From positions 15,626,001 to 15,686,000 of the forward strand of contig CM060734.1 in the NCBI GenBank assembly GCA_030704615.1: a stretch of 60,000 bases of DNA, written 5' to 3'. The position numbers were made by a program, and so were the translations under genes. The notes under the pieces were generated by a model. The model did not search any database and was not told the origin of the DNA. It saw nothing but the letters and a program-made list of their open reading frames with translations. This DNA comes from Takakia lepidozioides. Its lineage: Eukaryota; Streptophyta; Takakiopsida; Takakiales; Takakiaceae. Every line of letters starts with the position of its first letter. The stretch's first letter is position 1. Of the stretch, positions 22,601 through 32,889 are shown piece by piece.

Positions 22601-23915
22601 TGCACCAGCAACTTTTCAGAGAGTGATAAGTGAATCCTTTCAGGAGTATCTGGATGACTTCATGCAGGTGTTCTTGGATGATTTCAGTGTGTACAGCTCT
22701 AAAAGTGAGCACTTGCATAAATTAGAGTTATGTTTGGCCAGATGCAGGATGAGAGGTCTGGGCCTGAATCCAGAGAAGTGTACTTTCTGTGTGAACTCTG
22801 GGGTGCTGTTGGGACACATTGTGTGCAAAAAGGGACTTCTTGTGGATCCCAGAAAGACAAAGGCCATTAAAGCCTCTCCACCCCCAGTAAATGCTAAGAG
22901 TCTAAGGAGATTCCTGGGACAAACCAGCTATTATAGAAGATTTGTCAGACGGTATGCACAGATAGCAGCACCATTGAGCAAACTTCTGAAGAAAGATGCA
23001 GTGTTTGCATGGACACCTGAATGTCAACAGGCTTTTGAGGAACTTACATTGTCAGTAACAACTACACCTGTGCTGATTAATCCTCACTGGCAGGAAATAT
23101 TTCAAGTTCACTGTGATGCTTCAGGAGAAGCACTGGGAGCAGTGTTAGCCCAAAATGTTATTGGAAGGATAGATTCACCTGTGTACTATGCTAGCCGATT
23201 GATGAACAATGCTGAAAGAAATTATAGCACAACGGAAAGAGAAGCATTGGCAATGATCTATGCAGTGAAGAAATTCAGGCATTACCTGTTGGGCAAGAAG
23301 TTTATGTTCTATGTGGATCACCAGGCTCTGATATACCTGGTAAACAAACCTCTGATAAGCGGAAGAATAACAAGATGGTTGATAATCTTGCACGAGTTTG
23401 AGTTCGAGGTTGTTTACAAGCCTGGGAGGCTGCATCTTGTGGCGGATCACTTGTCACGGTTATCAACAGGAGAACCAACCACGGGAGTAGATGATCAATT
23501 ACCAGATGCGAGTCTATTTGCAGTGGAGGTGCAGGGAAGTCACTTCATTAATGAGACCATTGAACTATTGACTAAAGAGTTCATGATTGTGCATAAGAAG
23601 AGTACAACGTATTACCCACAGGGTAATGGGCAGGCAGAGGCTACCAACAAAATACTATGTACTATCTTGGCTAAGATAGTCAATGCAAACAGAACGGATT
23701 GGGATACAAAGCTGCTGATAGCTTTGTGGTCATACAAGACTTCATATAAAGTCACCACTAAGTATACACCATTCCAATTAGTTTATGGTATGGAAGCTTT
23801 ACTTCCAGTGGAATTCCTGTTACCTACCATGAGAACGGAATGGGGAAAGAGAATGAAATTGCAAGAATCCATTAAGGTTAGGAAACATGAATTATACCAT
23901 GTGGAAGAAGTATGA
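22575..23915 (+). pseudogene. RT C-terminal half, RNase H, truncated integrase (element C)
   Basis: It contains MPFGLYNAPATFQRVISESF, the catalytic VFLDDFSVYS, LRRFLGQTSYYRRFVRRYAQ, RNase H with FQVHCDASGEALGAVLAQ, TTEREALAMIYAVKKFRHYL, FYVDHQALIYLV and YKPGRLHLVADHLSRL. About 30 residues on it jumps to GSHFINETIELL, then TYYPQGNGQAEATNK, the end of an integrase core. The zinc domain and first catalytic Asp are missing, and the second is altered (VQGSHF instead of DQG-HF). An internal deletion of several hundred bases is therefore likely near 23530. It ends at TGA 23913. Confidence 0.88.
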
Positions 23916-24404
23916 GCTGATGCAGCTGACAACATGACCAGAATTCAGAGGAAAAGGAAGGATCAGTTTGATGAAGGGAAGTTGAAGACTTTTAAAACAT
24001 GAGATTTGGTTTTGTGGTTACAAAAGAAGGGAAAGATTAAAGCTTCTAAGCTTAAATCGCCATGGAAGGGACCTTATGTCATACAAAAGATGTATGATAA
24101 CAACACGGCCATGTTACAAACCATTAACAAAGAGATGCTGGGGAGAGTCAATGCCAACAAGTTGAAAGGATACAGTGGTATCCATGACAAACCATTGAGG
24201 CACGATTTGCATATAGAAACACAGGAACAGTCAGGGGCTACCCCAGTAATACCAACGGAACATGAAGTACTTGTCGTAAAACCAATTGTGTATGGTCTGA
24301 GCAAAGAACACAGGTGTTCGAACAGCTATCACAGCCTAACACAGGATCACACAGCCTATCACAGCCCAACACAGGGTCACACAGCCTATCACAGCCCAGC
24401 ATAG
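23916..24404 (+). pseudogene. End of pol (element C)
   Basis: The same frame continues through a TGA at 24001 to SPWKGPYVIQKMYDNNTAML and VNANKLKGYSG, the usual Ty3 integrase tail. It then runs into the 30-bp tandem repeat as Ser/Thr/His repeats (TAYHSPTQGH) and stops at TAG 24402. Confidence 0.75.
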
Positions 24405-24472
24405 TGTCACACAGTCGCACACAACCTAACACAGTGCGACATAACCTGTCACAGTCTAACACAGCCTACCAG
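24324..24472 (+). repeat. Five tandem 30-bp units at the pol 3' end
   Basis: Units start at about 24324, 24353, 24383, 24413 and 24443 with the pattern AGCCTATCACAGCCCAACAC followed by AGGGTCACAC. The first three are close, the last two diverged. The reading frame of pol enters the repeat. Confidence 0.8.
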
Positions 24473-25178
24473 AATTACACAGTCCATAAGATCAGTGACA
24501 GGTGGACGCAGGATAACTTCAGGGAAATGGCCGGCGGAAGAAAGGACAGAAGCCAGTTTAGAAATGGACACGTGGAAGTCAGGGCGCGACACACAGCTGA
24601 GAAGGAAGTGCAAGAACAGGTGTCATCAAGAAAGAGGACAAGAGTGGCCGTCAAAGTACCTACTTAGCACGTCAATTCGGATGAATGGCGGGCCCATTAC
24701 TGAATACGGAAAAAGGGTAACGGAACAAACGGCAAGTACAGAAAAGCGGAATTCTTGTCACATGTGTTATCCTAGTGGACAGTCCAGCAGGGAAAGTCCA
24801 CTAAAGAAAATTAAATCTAAAATCCAGTCACAGCGGTTACAGCCAATCATAAGCCAAAAGCAGGATCAAGAAATTGGAGGGATTTTAATCGCAAGAGTCG
24901 GCGACGTTCCAAGTAACGGGCATCTCGACGGGACAGACCATCAATGCTATAGCCTTGAAGCTATGGAGGAACTAACAGACTATACGCTCGGAAAATTACT
25001 TACGCAGTGGCATAGGGACGGAAGGACATAGCGTATCTTTTCTCTTAATCATTGCTTGCAAGCCCCACAGGCTTACAAGAAATTACCCATAGCATTTTGT
25101 AACAACCATACGTTTATGCTTTGTGCCCTACAGGCATTTCTTCAATTGTTACAGCCAAAACCTTTTTGTGGGTCTACA
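24473..25178. other. Spacer between pol and the extra ORF (element C)
   Basis: Short open frames on both strands, no motif recognised, no LTR boundary visible. Confidence 0.4.
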
Positions 25179-26918
25179 ATGAAGAGAGTGAGAGGAATGG
25201 AAGAAATCAGGGTGAAGAGCACCACAATCCTGTAGAAACAAACGATTGCTACTCCACAAGCGGTACAGTTACTGAAGGAGCTGCGATTAGAAGGATTGCA
25301 AAGCAAAGATTGGACATTGCACCATAGGCAGTACATGTTACAATTCTTGCAGAACTTTGAGCCTAGAACAGGAGCAACAACGGTGAAGGGAGTTGAATTA
25401 GAAGTTACTCCCCTATACCTACAGCAATTGTTTGAATTGCCATCAGGTCAGGTGCATGTGGAGGAACACAGGGCAAGACTGCAAATAGGGGACTTATTCC
25501 AAGAAGGGAGTTTCTTTAAAACTCAGGGTTATGCTTGTACCAAGGCCGTGTACCCAGGGCTAAGGGAGGTAGGCCAGATACTGAACGTTCTGTTTGCCAT
25601 GAAACAGAACCAACAGTATTTGAGCAGATCCTTCACAGAGGAAATACTCAAAGCCCTGAGAGGAGAAGAGGTAGCATGGGTGGACATAATGTACAACGGA
25701 CTGGTAGAGGAGATGAAGAGATTACAAGGCACTGCCGCAAAGTCTCCTATCATAGTGTCTGGGCCAATCATTGCACAAATTATTCTAGACTCGTGCATAC
25801 TTGATGCGAGAGAAAGGAAGGAGATGGGAGTGTTTGAGACAGCAACCATTGCCATAGAATAGCAAGGTTCTTCACAGGGTGAAGGGGGATTGGCAGAGCA
25901 TCAACAGCCTAAGAGGCAGAGGAAAGGGATCACATTTGAAGCAAAACCATTGGCTACGAGATAGACAGAGGAAGAAGTTACTCATACTCTTGTGCAAGAG
26001 GGGGCACAACAGCACAGAGAAATGTGGGTACAGACAACGCAACCTGTGGAGAGAGAACAGGAGGTTACTTCAGTATCACAGCCATCACAGCCAGATGATC
26101 GGCTTGTCACAGAGTTACCACAAGTTGTCCATGCAGTTCCACCACAAATAATTGATTTGGAGAAAGAAGGGTTAGATATCCCCACTACAGAACAGGTGGT
26201 GGCAGAAATTGAGAAGGGGGACCTTCTCTATGAGAACTCTAGCTTGGACAGGGAAATAGTGGTACCGGAAGTGCAAAGTCTGTACAAGGAAAGCCCTACT
26301 GTGCATGTATTACCCACCCCTGTGGAGGAGGTTCCAGAAGTAGAACTTAATGACACAGCAGCACCTGTGGAGAAGAAGGGGGTTGAGAAAGAGGATCTGG
26401 TCGAGCAGTGGCCTGAGTGGTTTGTGAGGCATCATCCTATGGAAGATGTGGGTGAACAGCACCAGGTTCACCATGATGACCCCCAGTAGGCTATGCTTAT
26501 GAATTCCATAAACAGAACCCTGAATTTGTTGGGAACTTATGTGAAGTCCCATGTTCCATTAACTCAATTGGAAGCTGTGAAAGAGGAGCTCAGAAAAGAG
26601 TTTGAAGCTCGGTTGGCCACTCAGTGTGTTAACAAGATTGATGAGGAAGTTCATCTGAAGTTACAACATGAGTTAGGGGAAACAAGGGCTGCTTTGCAAT
26701 TCGCTAAGGAGCAATTGATTGAGGGGGGTCTAGAGCAAGACCAGTTGCAGGAGACACACAGGCAACAATTATTCCAATTGCAGACCAAGCACGAGGATGA
26801 GATGCAAGGAGTGAAGGTACAACATGCAGAGTTGGAGGTAGTACATCAAAGGATGACAGTGCAATGTGCCACCCTCACAAATGTTCTAGAGCAAGCCACA
26901 ACAGATACTGGGGACTAA
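25179..26918 (+). pseudogene. Extra coiled-coil ORF after pol (element C), four TAG stops
   Basis: A single frame runs from ATG 25179 to TAA 26916-26918, about 580 codons, broken only by TAG at 25233, 25860, 25962 and 26487. The first third (PQAVQLLKELRLEGLQSKDW, LEVTPLYLQQLFELPSGQVH, REVGQILNVLFAM) looks globular; the middle is Gln/Pro/Glu-rich; the last 140 residues form a heptad-rich coiled coil (LKLQHELGETRAALQFAKEQ, LQETHRQQLFQLQTKHEDEM). No transmembrane segment or env signature is seen. Extra ORFs occur in some plant Ty3 lineages. Function unknown. Confidence 0.65.
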
Positions 26919-26925
26919 CGGTATA

Positions 26926-27240
26926 TTGAGTTCAAGTGTACCCAAAGAAGGATGGTTACTCAGTGATTTCTTGAAATCACAAAAGAACGAGTCGACGGAA
27001 GCAAAGGAATGGAAAACATTCCTGAAAAAATTTCATGGCTTACCAATAACAATACAACAGAAGATCTTTCTTTCAATTGCGAAAGAAGATGACAAATGGC
27101 GGCGCCGGTTTTCCATCCGAGGGAGGTCCGAGTTATATTGCGGATGGAAATTCGGCGCCGGTTTTCCATCCAAGGCAGCTCCCAGTTATCTTGCGGATGA
27201 AAATTTGGCGTCGGTTTTCCATCCGACTTCCAGTGGATGA
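26926..27240 (+). pseudogene. Short ORF running into the palindromic array
   Basis: About 55 residues (SDFLKSQKNESTEAKEWKTF, LPITIQQKIFLSIAKEDDKW) look like the end of an element-C protein. The frame then enters the 53-bp array, which adds WKFGAGFPSKAAPSYLADEN-like repeat peptides. Confidence 0.45.
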
Positions 27241-27330
27241 AGTGGGAGTGTCACCTAGCCCTCCTTCCGATGGAGACGTAGTCATGCACAGGCGCGTTGA
27301 TGGAAAACCGGCGCCGAATTTCCATCCGCT
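27091..27330. repeat. Second 53-bp palindromic array (GGCGCC centred)
   Basis: GGCGCC or its one-base variant starts at 27101, 27154 and 27207 (exact 53-bp steps) and again at 27310. Each core extends outward as GGATGGAAATTCGGCGCC then GGTTTTCCATCC. The spacers are related to each other (GTCCGAGTTATATTGC and CTCCCAGTTATCTTGC). A degraded unit probably lies at about 27258. Confidence 0.88.
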
Positions 27331-28370
27331 AGATAACTCGGGCGGATCGAGGGCCAGGTGGCGGGGGGCGAGCTCCCTACCTATGACATTGAAGGGCGCC
27401 GGCCAGCATTCATTGTCCACAGCCGTTGGTTTTGAACAGGACATTCGGCACAGATTCCGCGCTGCCTTCTCGGATACGCATGGAACACCTACTGTGACGG
27501 GTGGATGAAGTCCCACTCGAGGGCTGTGCGCACGCATTTTGCGGGAGAGTTATCTATTACTCGGACTCATGCCGCGTGGAGTAGGTCGTGGTTCTCCTGA
27601 GAGAAACCCCACTTCCAGATGGCGGTGCAAACTCAAACCTTTGTACTACGGAACGCGTCCAACGTCTCGCATGGCCAAGCTGAAACTCCAGCAGAAGATC
27701 CCCTTGTCTTGATCATAGCCCGCGCCAACTGAAGCGGAGCACTCTTAGGCAAGCCCTAGCTTCTTCCTCTCTCTCTAGCATGTGCGGTCGTCTGATTGGC
27801 TTTGTTTTGTTTGTTTTAGCATCCTTGTGAATGTCCTTCTTCATGTGCTTTTAAGCCTTTATTTGGTTTTGCTCTCATGGTTGTTCCATGCCACTCCCTA
27901 CTCTGCCTCTCAAGACTGGTTCATTTTTTGGCCATTGTGGCGCTCTTGTTTAGGATGACAAAGTGAAGACGAGCTTGACACGGTGGCGGTATCGTCGACA
28001 GCTCCAACTCCTCGAGCACTCACTCCAAAAGCGGCTACTCATCGACCGCAGTCCGACAGTCATCGACAGCAATCTGCAGACCACGTGCTTCGCATTTTTG
28101 GGGAGCCAAAGCGGGGGCGGGAGGGCTCACAGGAAGTAGCTCCTTTTGTTGGTGGACGGGAGCCCTGGAACGGGAGTACGCCCGAATAGGCATTCGGGAG
28201 GTTGGTGCAGCCGGCATGGCAGGTGCAGGACCTCGCATGAGGACAGTAGATCCGCCAATCCAGGAAGCTGATGCACATGCAAGAGGGCCCGCCCACGCAA
28301 AGAAGAAGAAGAAGAAAGCCAAGCACATGCAAATTCCCCGGCGAGAGAGCCATCACAGGCTGCGGAGGGG
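27331..28370. other. Upstream region of the methyltransferase-like gene, no certain exon
   Basis: There is a pyrimidine-rich stretch at 27760-27960 and a Lys-coding AAG run at 28300-28317. Open frames at 27983-28189 and 28210-28377 could be 5' exons, but splice sites are ambiguous and no domain is recognised. Confidence 0.35.
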
Positions 28371-28857
28371 GGTATGAACAAAACACCCACCAAGGCGCGT
28401 GACAGTGTCAGTTCCCCGCAATCAAAGGTTCTCCCTCCCCTGCTGCTACGCCTAGTAAGAAACAGAAGGCCCGTGAGAGGGCAAAAGAGAGGGCAAAAGA
28501 ACAGGCGAGAGAGAATGCCAGGTCAATGTACATTACTCTTGTTAGTTGGCTTCCGGTAACTAATGCCTTACGTCAGGTGTAGATACCTGTGGCTCGGATG
28601 CTTGTATGCCTCTCCTGCATGTGGCTTTGCTCCGTATAGCACCACCAAAATAAATGCCCAAGTCTTCTCTTACAAATACCTTTGGGAAAACTGGTTGTAA
28701 AACCAGAAAGCTGGTTGATATGGTGTAAAGATGGGTTGCAGAGTACTGCCAACGTTATGATTCTAACATTTTGGAAGGATGCTTTGTTTTAAATCAGGAA
28801 ACTGACTTGTATCCTGATAAGATCCCTCAAAGAAAGTTCTTTCCTTGACTTCATGAG

Positions 28858-29826
28858 GCAAGAGAGAAGGCCACTGAAGAGGCCAGGGAACTGGAAATGA
28901 CAGATGCCCATGTAAGCGAGGGACGCACTGAAACGGTGGATCCCTCTAAGACAGCAGAAACAGGCAGTAAGACACTGGCTGCATCCTTGCCGGTTACACC
29001 ATCGCGGGTGGGAGAAGCCCCCGCAATTACCCATACGGTGGATACTGAGGGAGGGGATAAAACACCACGCACACCACGGAATGTGGCAAATAGAGGTGAA
29101 GACGCAGTAGAGACGGGGAGAGGGCATGAGGTACTTCCGGCGGTGAATGACGAAGTTGAGGACGACGACAATGACCTTTCTGACCAGGATGACATCCTCC
29201 CGGAGATCCCCAACCCCCAAACCCGGAGCATACAGACTGGATTTGGTGGTCCTGGTGGGCTGCCGGAGAACCCCCCTGCAGCAGACGTCATGTTGGAGGC
29301 CGATATGAAGTTGGCCGCTGCCAAGATGTTGGAGGCAACCCACAGCAACATTGGAAGGGTCCTGGGAGGCATGGTCTACCCGGCAAAGCTTCGGATTCCT
29401 CTCTGCCGCTTGGTATCATTGCAGGTGGTCAGACTTGCCCTTCCAGGCGATATCAACAAGCTGAAATTCTCTTTCCGGGAGGGATATCAAATGGGGTCTG
29501 CCGCGTTTTATGTCTCCATTGAGAATGACCACGGAGCTTCTCGTGCCCACACTTCCGATGAAGTGGACAAATGGGGTCCCCATTGGCAAAGGCGAAATGA
29601 GGAGTTCGAGAGATTGATTGCTACTGATCCTCTTTTCCACCACTTGTCCGGGAAGATGTTTTACGTGTGGGACGACAACCATCGCCTCCTGGCATGGATG
29701 GAGCACATAGCCCAAGCCCTCCCCCAACGACCTGGATTGGCATTACGCCGTGGAGTGTGTTGTGCTGAAGGTTGCGGGGCCAAAGGATCGCAGTCTTCTC
29801 AAAGCTGCTATGGCAGACATCAACTC
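28858..29826 (+). CDS. Methyltransferase-like gene, N-terminal exon
   Basis: It starts with a Glu/Arg/Ala helix (EAREKATEEARELEMTDAHV), continues through about 100 disordered residues rich in Thr, Glu and Asp, then becomes globular: MVYPAKLRIPLCRLVSLQVV, KLKFSFREGYQMGSAAFYVS, FHHLSGKMFYVWDDNHRLLA. After a C run at about 29725 the sense frame shifts by one to WHYAVECVVLKVAGPKDRSL. The donor is GTAAGT at 29827. No family is recognised for this part. An upstream exon ending near 28519 with KKQKARERAKERAKEQAREN probably precedes it. Confidence 0.55.
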
Positions 29827-29946
29827 GTAAGTTACAATGCCTCTTTGCTCTGGAACTTTGAATTTGAAACACTCATTTCATTGCCAATCGTCATATTTAT
29901 TGCAAATTCTCATTTTAGTATCGTTTAATGGAAATGGGCATTGCAG

Positions 29947-31046
29947 GGTGAATGAGAATGCCTTCATTGCCACCAACTTGTCCCACATGCTCTTCCGAGT
30001 GAAGGATGTCGGGAAGCAGGGAGTGCAAGAGTTTGCCAATTCGCTCAGTGCCGACCTACTGCGCAAGTCGGAGGCAAAGGCAGACAGAACCTGGTATAGG
30101 CTGAGCATGGATGCCATGGTGGACTACATATTTCGGGTACAATGCCCAACTCTTTTGTTGACGTAATCAGTCTTTGCTCCCCCAATAGAAGAAAAAGTGT
30201 GGACCGGGATTTCTAATCTTATGTGCGCATTGTTGACAGATGAAAATTGAGCAGGATTTGGCACATGCACGGAGGTTCTGCATGGAGTCAGAGGAGAAGA
30301 AACTAACCCTCCCGGCACTGGAATCATATCTGAAAGTTGCGGAGGCGAAGGCTCGCATCAAGTACAAGTCGCGGATGGTGAAGTACGTGGCCATTGCTGA
30401 TCCCGCCCTTGGTGCCGACTTTCTGGTGGAGGTGGGGAAGCACTATTCCCGCGCTCTTAAGCCCACGATGACACTGGAGAAGTTGCATCGTCTAGCCACA
30501 ACCTGTGTGGATGCAACAGAGAAGGTTATACATTCTTAACCAAATTCTCTTGTGGCAACAATTCGTTTTCGTGGTGTCTTTCGCTTACTAATATGCACGC
30601 TGGTTGGACAGACCTGGTGGCTCCAAATCTGGATGTGTCCCAGAGTACACGGGACATGTGGAGCTTCCCAAAACCCGACAAATTGTCCGACCCCACATTC
30701 GACATGTGGATGAACCGCATGACATGGTGGTTTCAGGTACTTTCCCACGCTTCATTTGGCGCTTCTACTCTTGTATCGGGTGGATTTCTTGTATTTCTTG
30801 AGGAATGCGGTCTGATGGAGAATCTCCGCAGGTGACGACGAATGCGCAAGAGCAGCTTGACACCCAAGCACATCAGTTCAAGCTGGAGATTGCAGGAGAA
30901 GCAGAGAGCCTCCGCGACTATGTGACGAGGTACTTTCTGCTCTACAAAACCGACCTGTTCTTTCGAGAGATACCGCATGCCCGCCGGAGCCACGAGTTCA
31001 CCGACCAGCCGAACGCGGGCAAAGCGACAATGCGCCTTTTGTACAA
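29947..31046 (+). CDS. Methyltransferase-like gene, four central exons
   Basis: The exons are 29947-30136, 30240-30524, about 30612-30736 and 30832-31046. Acceptors are ATTGCAG, GTTGACAG, TTGGACAG and CTCCGCAG. They encode NENAFIATNLSHMLFRVKDV, YLKVAEAKARIKYKSRMVKY, MWSFPKPDKLSDPTFDMWMN and RDYVTRYFLLYKTDLFFREI. The phases of exons 1, 2 and 4 agree with their neighbours; the 30612 exon needs a one-base correction. The fold is not recognised. The last donor (GTAAAT, 31047) opens the long intron that holds the palindromic array. Confidence 0.55.
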
Positions 31047-32076
31047 GTAAATATGTGGTGCTCCTCTTTGATCTGTGGCCATTGTAGTCCCTAGAGTTCG
31101 TGGATGTAAAACGCCTTGTGTGGGGCATGACAATTGGTTGTGAAGAAATGGCAAAGTCCCTGGGGTGCCCGCCCCCGAGACAGGGAAAAAGGCGCCGAAT
31201 TTCCAGTATCGGTGGAAGCCACCCCAAGGACTAGCCATTTGGAAGCCCCGAATCTGGAAATTCGTCGCCATTTTCCCAGCTTCTGAGGGCCCAGAATGGC
31301 TAAGTCCAATGAGGGGCTGGCCACGACACGGGAAATATGGCGCCGAATTTGCAGTTTAGGTGCCATCCACCGTGGGGACTTAGCCATTTCTTGCCCCCGG
31401 AACTGGAAATTCGGCGCCATTTTTTCCCGTATTGGCCCAAAAATGGCTAAGTCCCAGAAGGGGCTGGCCCCCAACCTGGAAAAATGGCGCCGAATTTCCA
31501 GTATCAGTGCCAGCCACCCCAGGGACTTAGCCATTTCCGGGGCCCAGAACTGGAAATTCGGCGCCATTTTTCCAGGTTGGGTCTGAAAGTGGCTAAGTCC
31601 CAGAAGGGGCTGGCCACCAACCTGGAAAAATGGCGCCGAATTTCCAATATCGGTGCCAGCCACCCCCGGGACTTAGCCATTTTCAGGGCACGAAATTGGA
31701 AATTCGGCGCCATTTTTCCAGGTTGGGTCCGAAAGTGGCCAAGTCCCAGAAAGGGCTGGGCCCCAACTTGGAAAAATGGAGCCAAATTTCTAGTTTCGGT
31801 GTCAGCCACCCCAGGGACTTAACCATTTCTGGGCCCGGAACTGGAAATTCGACGCCATTTTTCCAGGTTGGGCCCCAAAACGGCTAAGTCCCAGAATGGG
31901 CTGCCTCGCCCTCGGGAAAAATGGCGCCGAATTACCACTTTCGTTGCCCGGCACCCTGGGGAGCCGGGACCAGCGGTCCCACCCCGCATGGAAATTCGGC
32001 GCCATTTTTGCAGTTTCTTGACGAAACATTAACCTCATTCCCGGGACCTGATTCTCTGTGGGTTTCTTGAATGCAG
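31047..32076 (+). other. 1030-bp intron of the methyltransferase-like gene
   Basis: Donor CAA|GTAAAT and acceptor GAATGCAG|GTAC rejoin the frame exactly (AA + G gives Lys, then YCKFSLLEKGHMSFEPPFF). About 85 percent of the intron is the 73-bp palindromic array at 31150-32020. Confidence 0.65.
31150..32020. repeat. Array of twelve 73-bp alternately inverted units with GGCGCC dyad cores
   Basis: Cores (GGCGCC or a one-base variant) start at 31191, 31264, 31339, 31413, 31486, 31560, 31632, 31706, 31778, 31851, 31923 and 31998; the mean step is 73.4 bp. Cores alternate between GGAAAAATGGCGCCGAATTT and its reverse complement. The spacers alternate too: one type carries GGGACTTAGCCATTTC, the next its inverse AAGTGGCTAAGTCCC. 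Thus every core is the dyad axis of a palindrome reaching about 73 bp each way, and the true repeat is an inverted pair of about 147 bp. It could form strong hairpins or cruciforms. Confidence 0.93.
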
Positions 32077-32884
32077 GTACTGCAAGTTCTCCCTGTTGGA
32101 GAAAGGTCATATGTCCTTCGAGCCGCCATTCTTCCTCGCATGGAGGAACCCTGGCGCTGACTCCATGTACACTGACGTTATCGTGAAGGAGTGGCATCTG
32201 GAGCATTTGCGCGACTGCCCTTGGTATGTGGACCTTCCGCCCGGAGGGCTCGACGCCTCCGAGTTTCAATTGAAGCTGGATGCTGAGGCCCGCCAAAACC
32301 GGGCTCCGCTGCCTCCGCTAGGTCCAAAGGAGGCGAAAGCGCTTGCCAAGTCCAGGAAAGCGGCAGAGCTTGCTCAGGCAAGTATTCATGAGAAGTTGAA
32401 TGAGAAGAAAAAAGGGTTGAAGAAAAGGACACGGAAACAGGGGACTGCAGTAACCCCAAAAAAACAGAAAACCAGCGGGGCACGAGAGGAGGCGCAGGAG
32501 GGGCCCGAAGGGAGTGACTCCGATGACAACTTTGTGCAAGGTCCTGCGACTGCTGCTGCTGCTACCAAGTCACCGGTAGTCCGGGTTCCCAAGTCAGTTC
32601 GGACTGGGACTGGCTCTACCAAGAAGTTGGCATTTGAGGGCGAGCCTACACGGCGGTATTCGACGGTGACGTTTCCCCACAGGCCAAAGCTAGAACCCCC
32701 AACATCATCCAATGCGTCAATGAGAGCTTCCTTGACATTCTGGCTGCCAGGGCGAAAAAGGTGGCACACAACAAGTCTCTGGAGGAGCTGAAGGGGAAAA
32801 TGAAGAAGAGGGCTGCCGCTACAGAGCCTAAAGACACCCCTAGTTTGGAAGCCATGATGGAATTCTTCACGGCTGTGAGCACAG
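32077..32884 (+). CDS. Methyltransferase-like gene, linker exon
   Basis: It encodes HMSFEPPFFLAWRNPGADSM, VIVKEWHLEHLRDCPWYVDL, then a Lys/Ala-rich and Glu/Gly-rich low-complexity linker (EKKKGLKKRTRKQ), and after a frame change near 32680 SFLDILAARAKKVAHNKSLE and SLEAMMEFFTAVSTGG. It ends in a run of ten G at about 32885 that shifts into the methyltransferase frame. The basic linker suggests nucleic-acid binding or nuclear location; this is inference. Confidence 0.5.
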
Positions 32885-32889
32885 GGGGG

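Larger units (their letters stand above)
19100..27090 (+). mobile_element. Ty3/gypsy element C with an extra ORF, no LTR seen
   Basis: Plus-strand Gag, three zinc knuckles, protease, RT, RNase H and integrase remnant are followed by a 30-bp tandem repeat and a separate coiled-coil ORF. Its 5' end abuts the CACTA element and its 3' end runs into a palindromic array at 27.09 kb. No LTR, primer site or chromodomain is visible. Internal stops are mostly TAG. RT sequence differs from elements A and B, so this is another lineage. The extra ORF is reminiscent of large non-chromoviral plant Ty3 elements (Tat/Athila type), but that is inference. Confidence 0.75.

Noticed and set aside
25179-26918. Alternative genetic code with TAG read as Gln
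   Set aside because: The senescence gene and all intact frames use the standard code, and TAG stops occur only in decaying elements next to TGA stops and frameshifts.
25179-26918. Envelope gene of an endogenous-retrovirus-like element
   Set aside because: No signal peptide, membrane segment or cleavage site; the C-terminus is a soluble coiled coil.
31091-31890. ORFs up to 190 codons on both strands of the intronic array
   Set aside because: Same reason; the 73-bp units are open on both strands, and the region lies in an intron.
32666-32682. GT...AG intron linking the two linker frames
   Set aside because: It would be 17 bp, too short for a spliceosomal intron; an indel is more likely.
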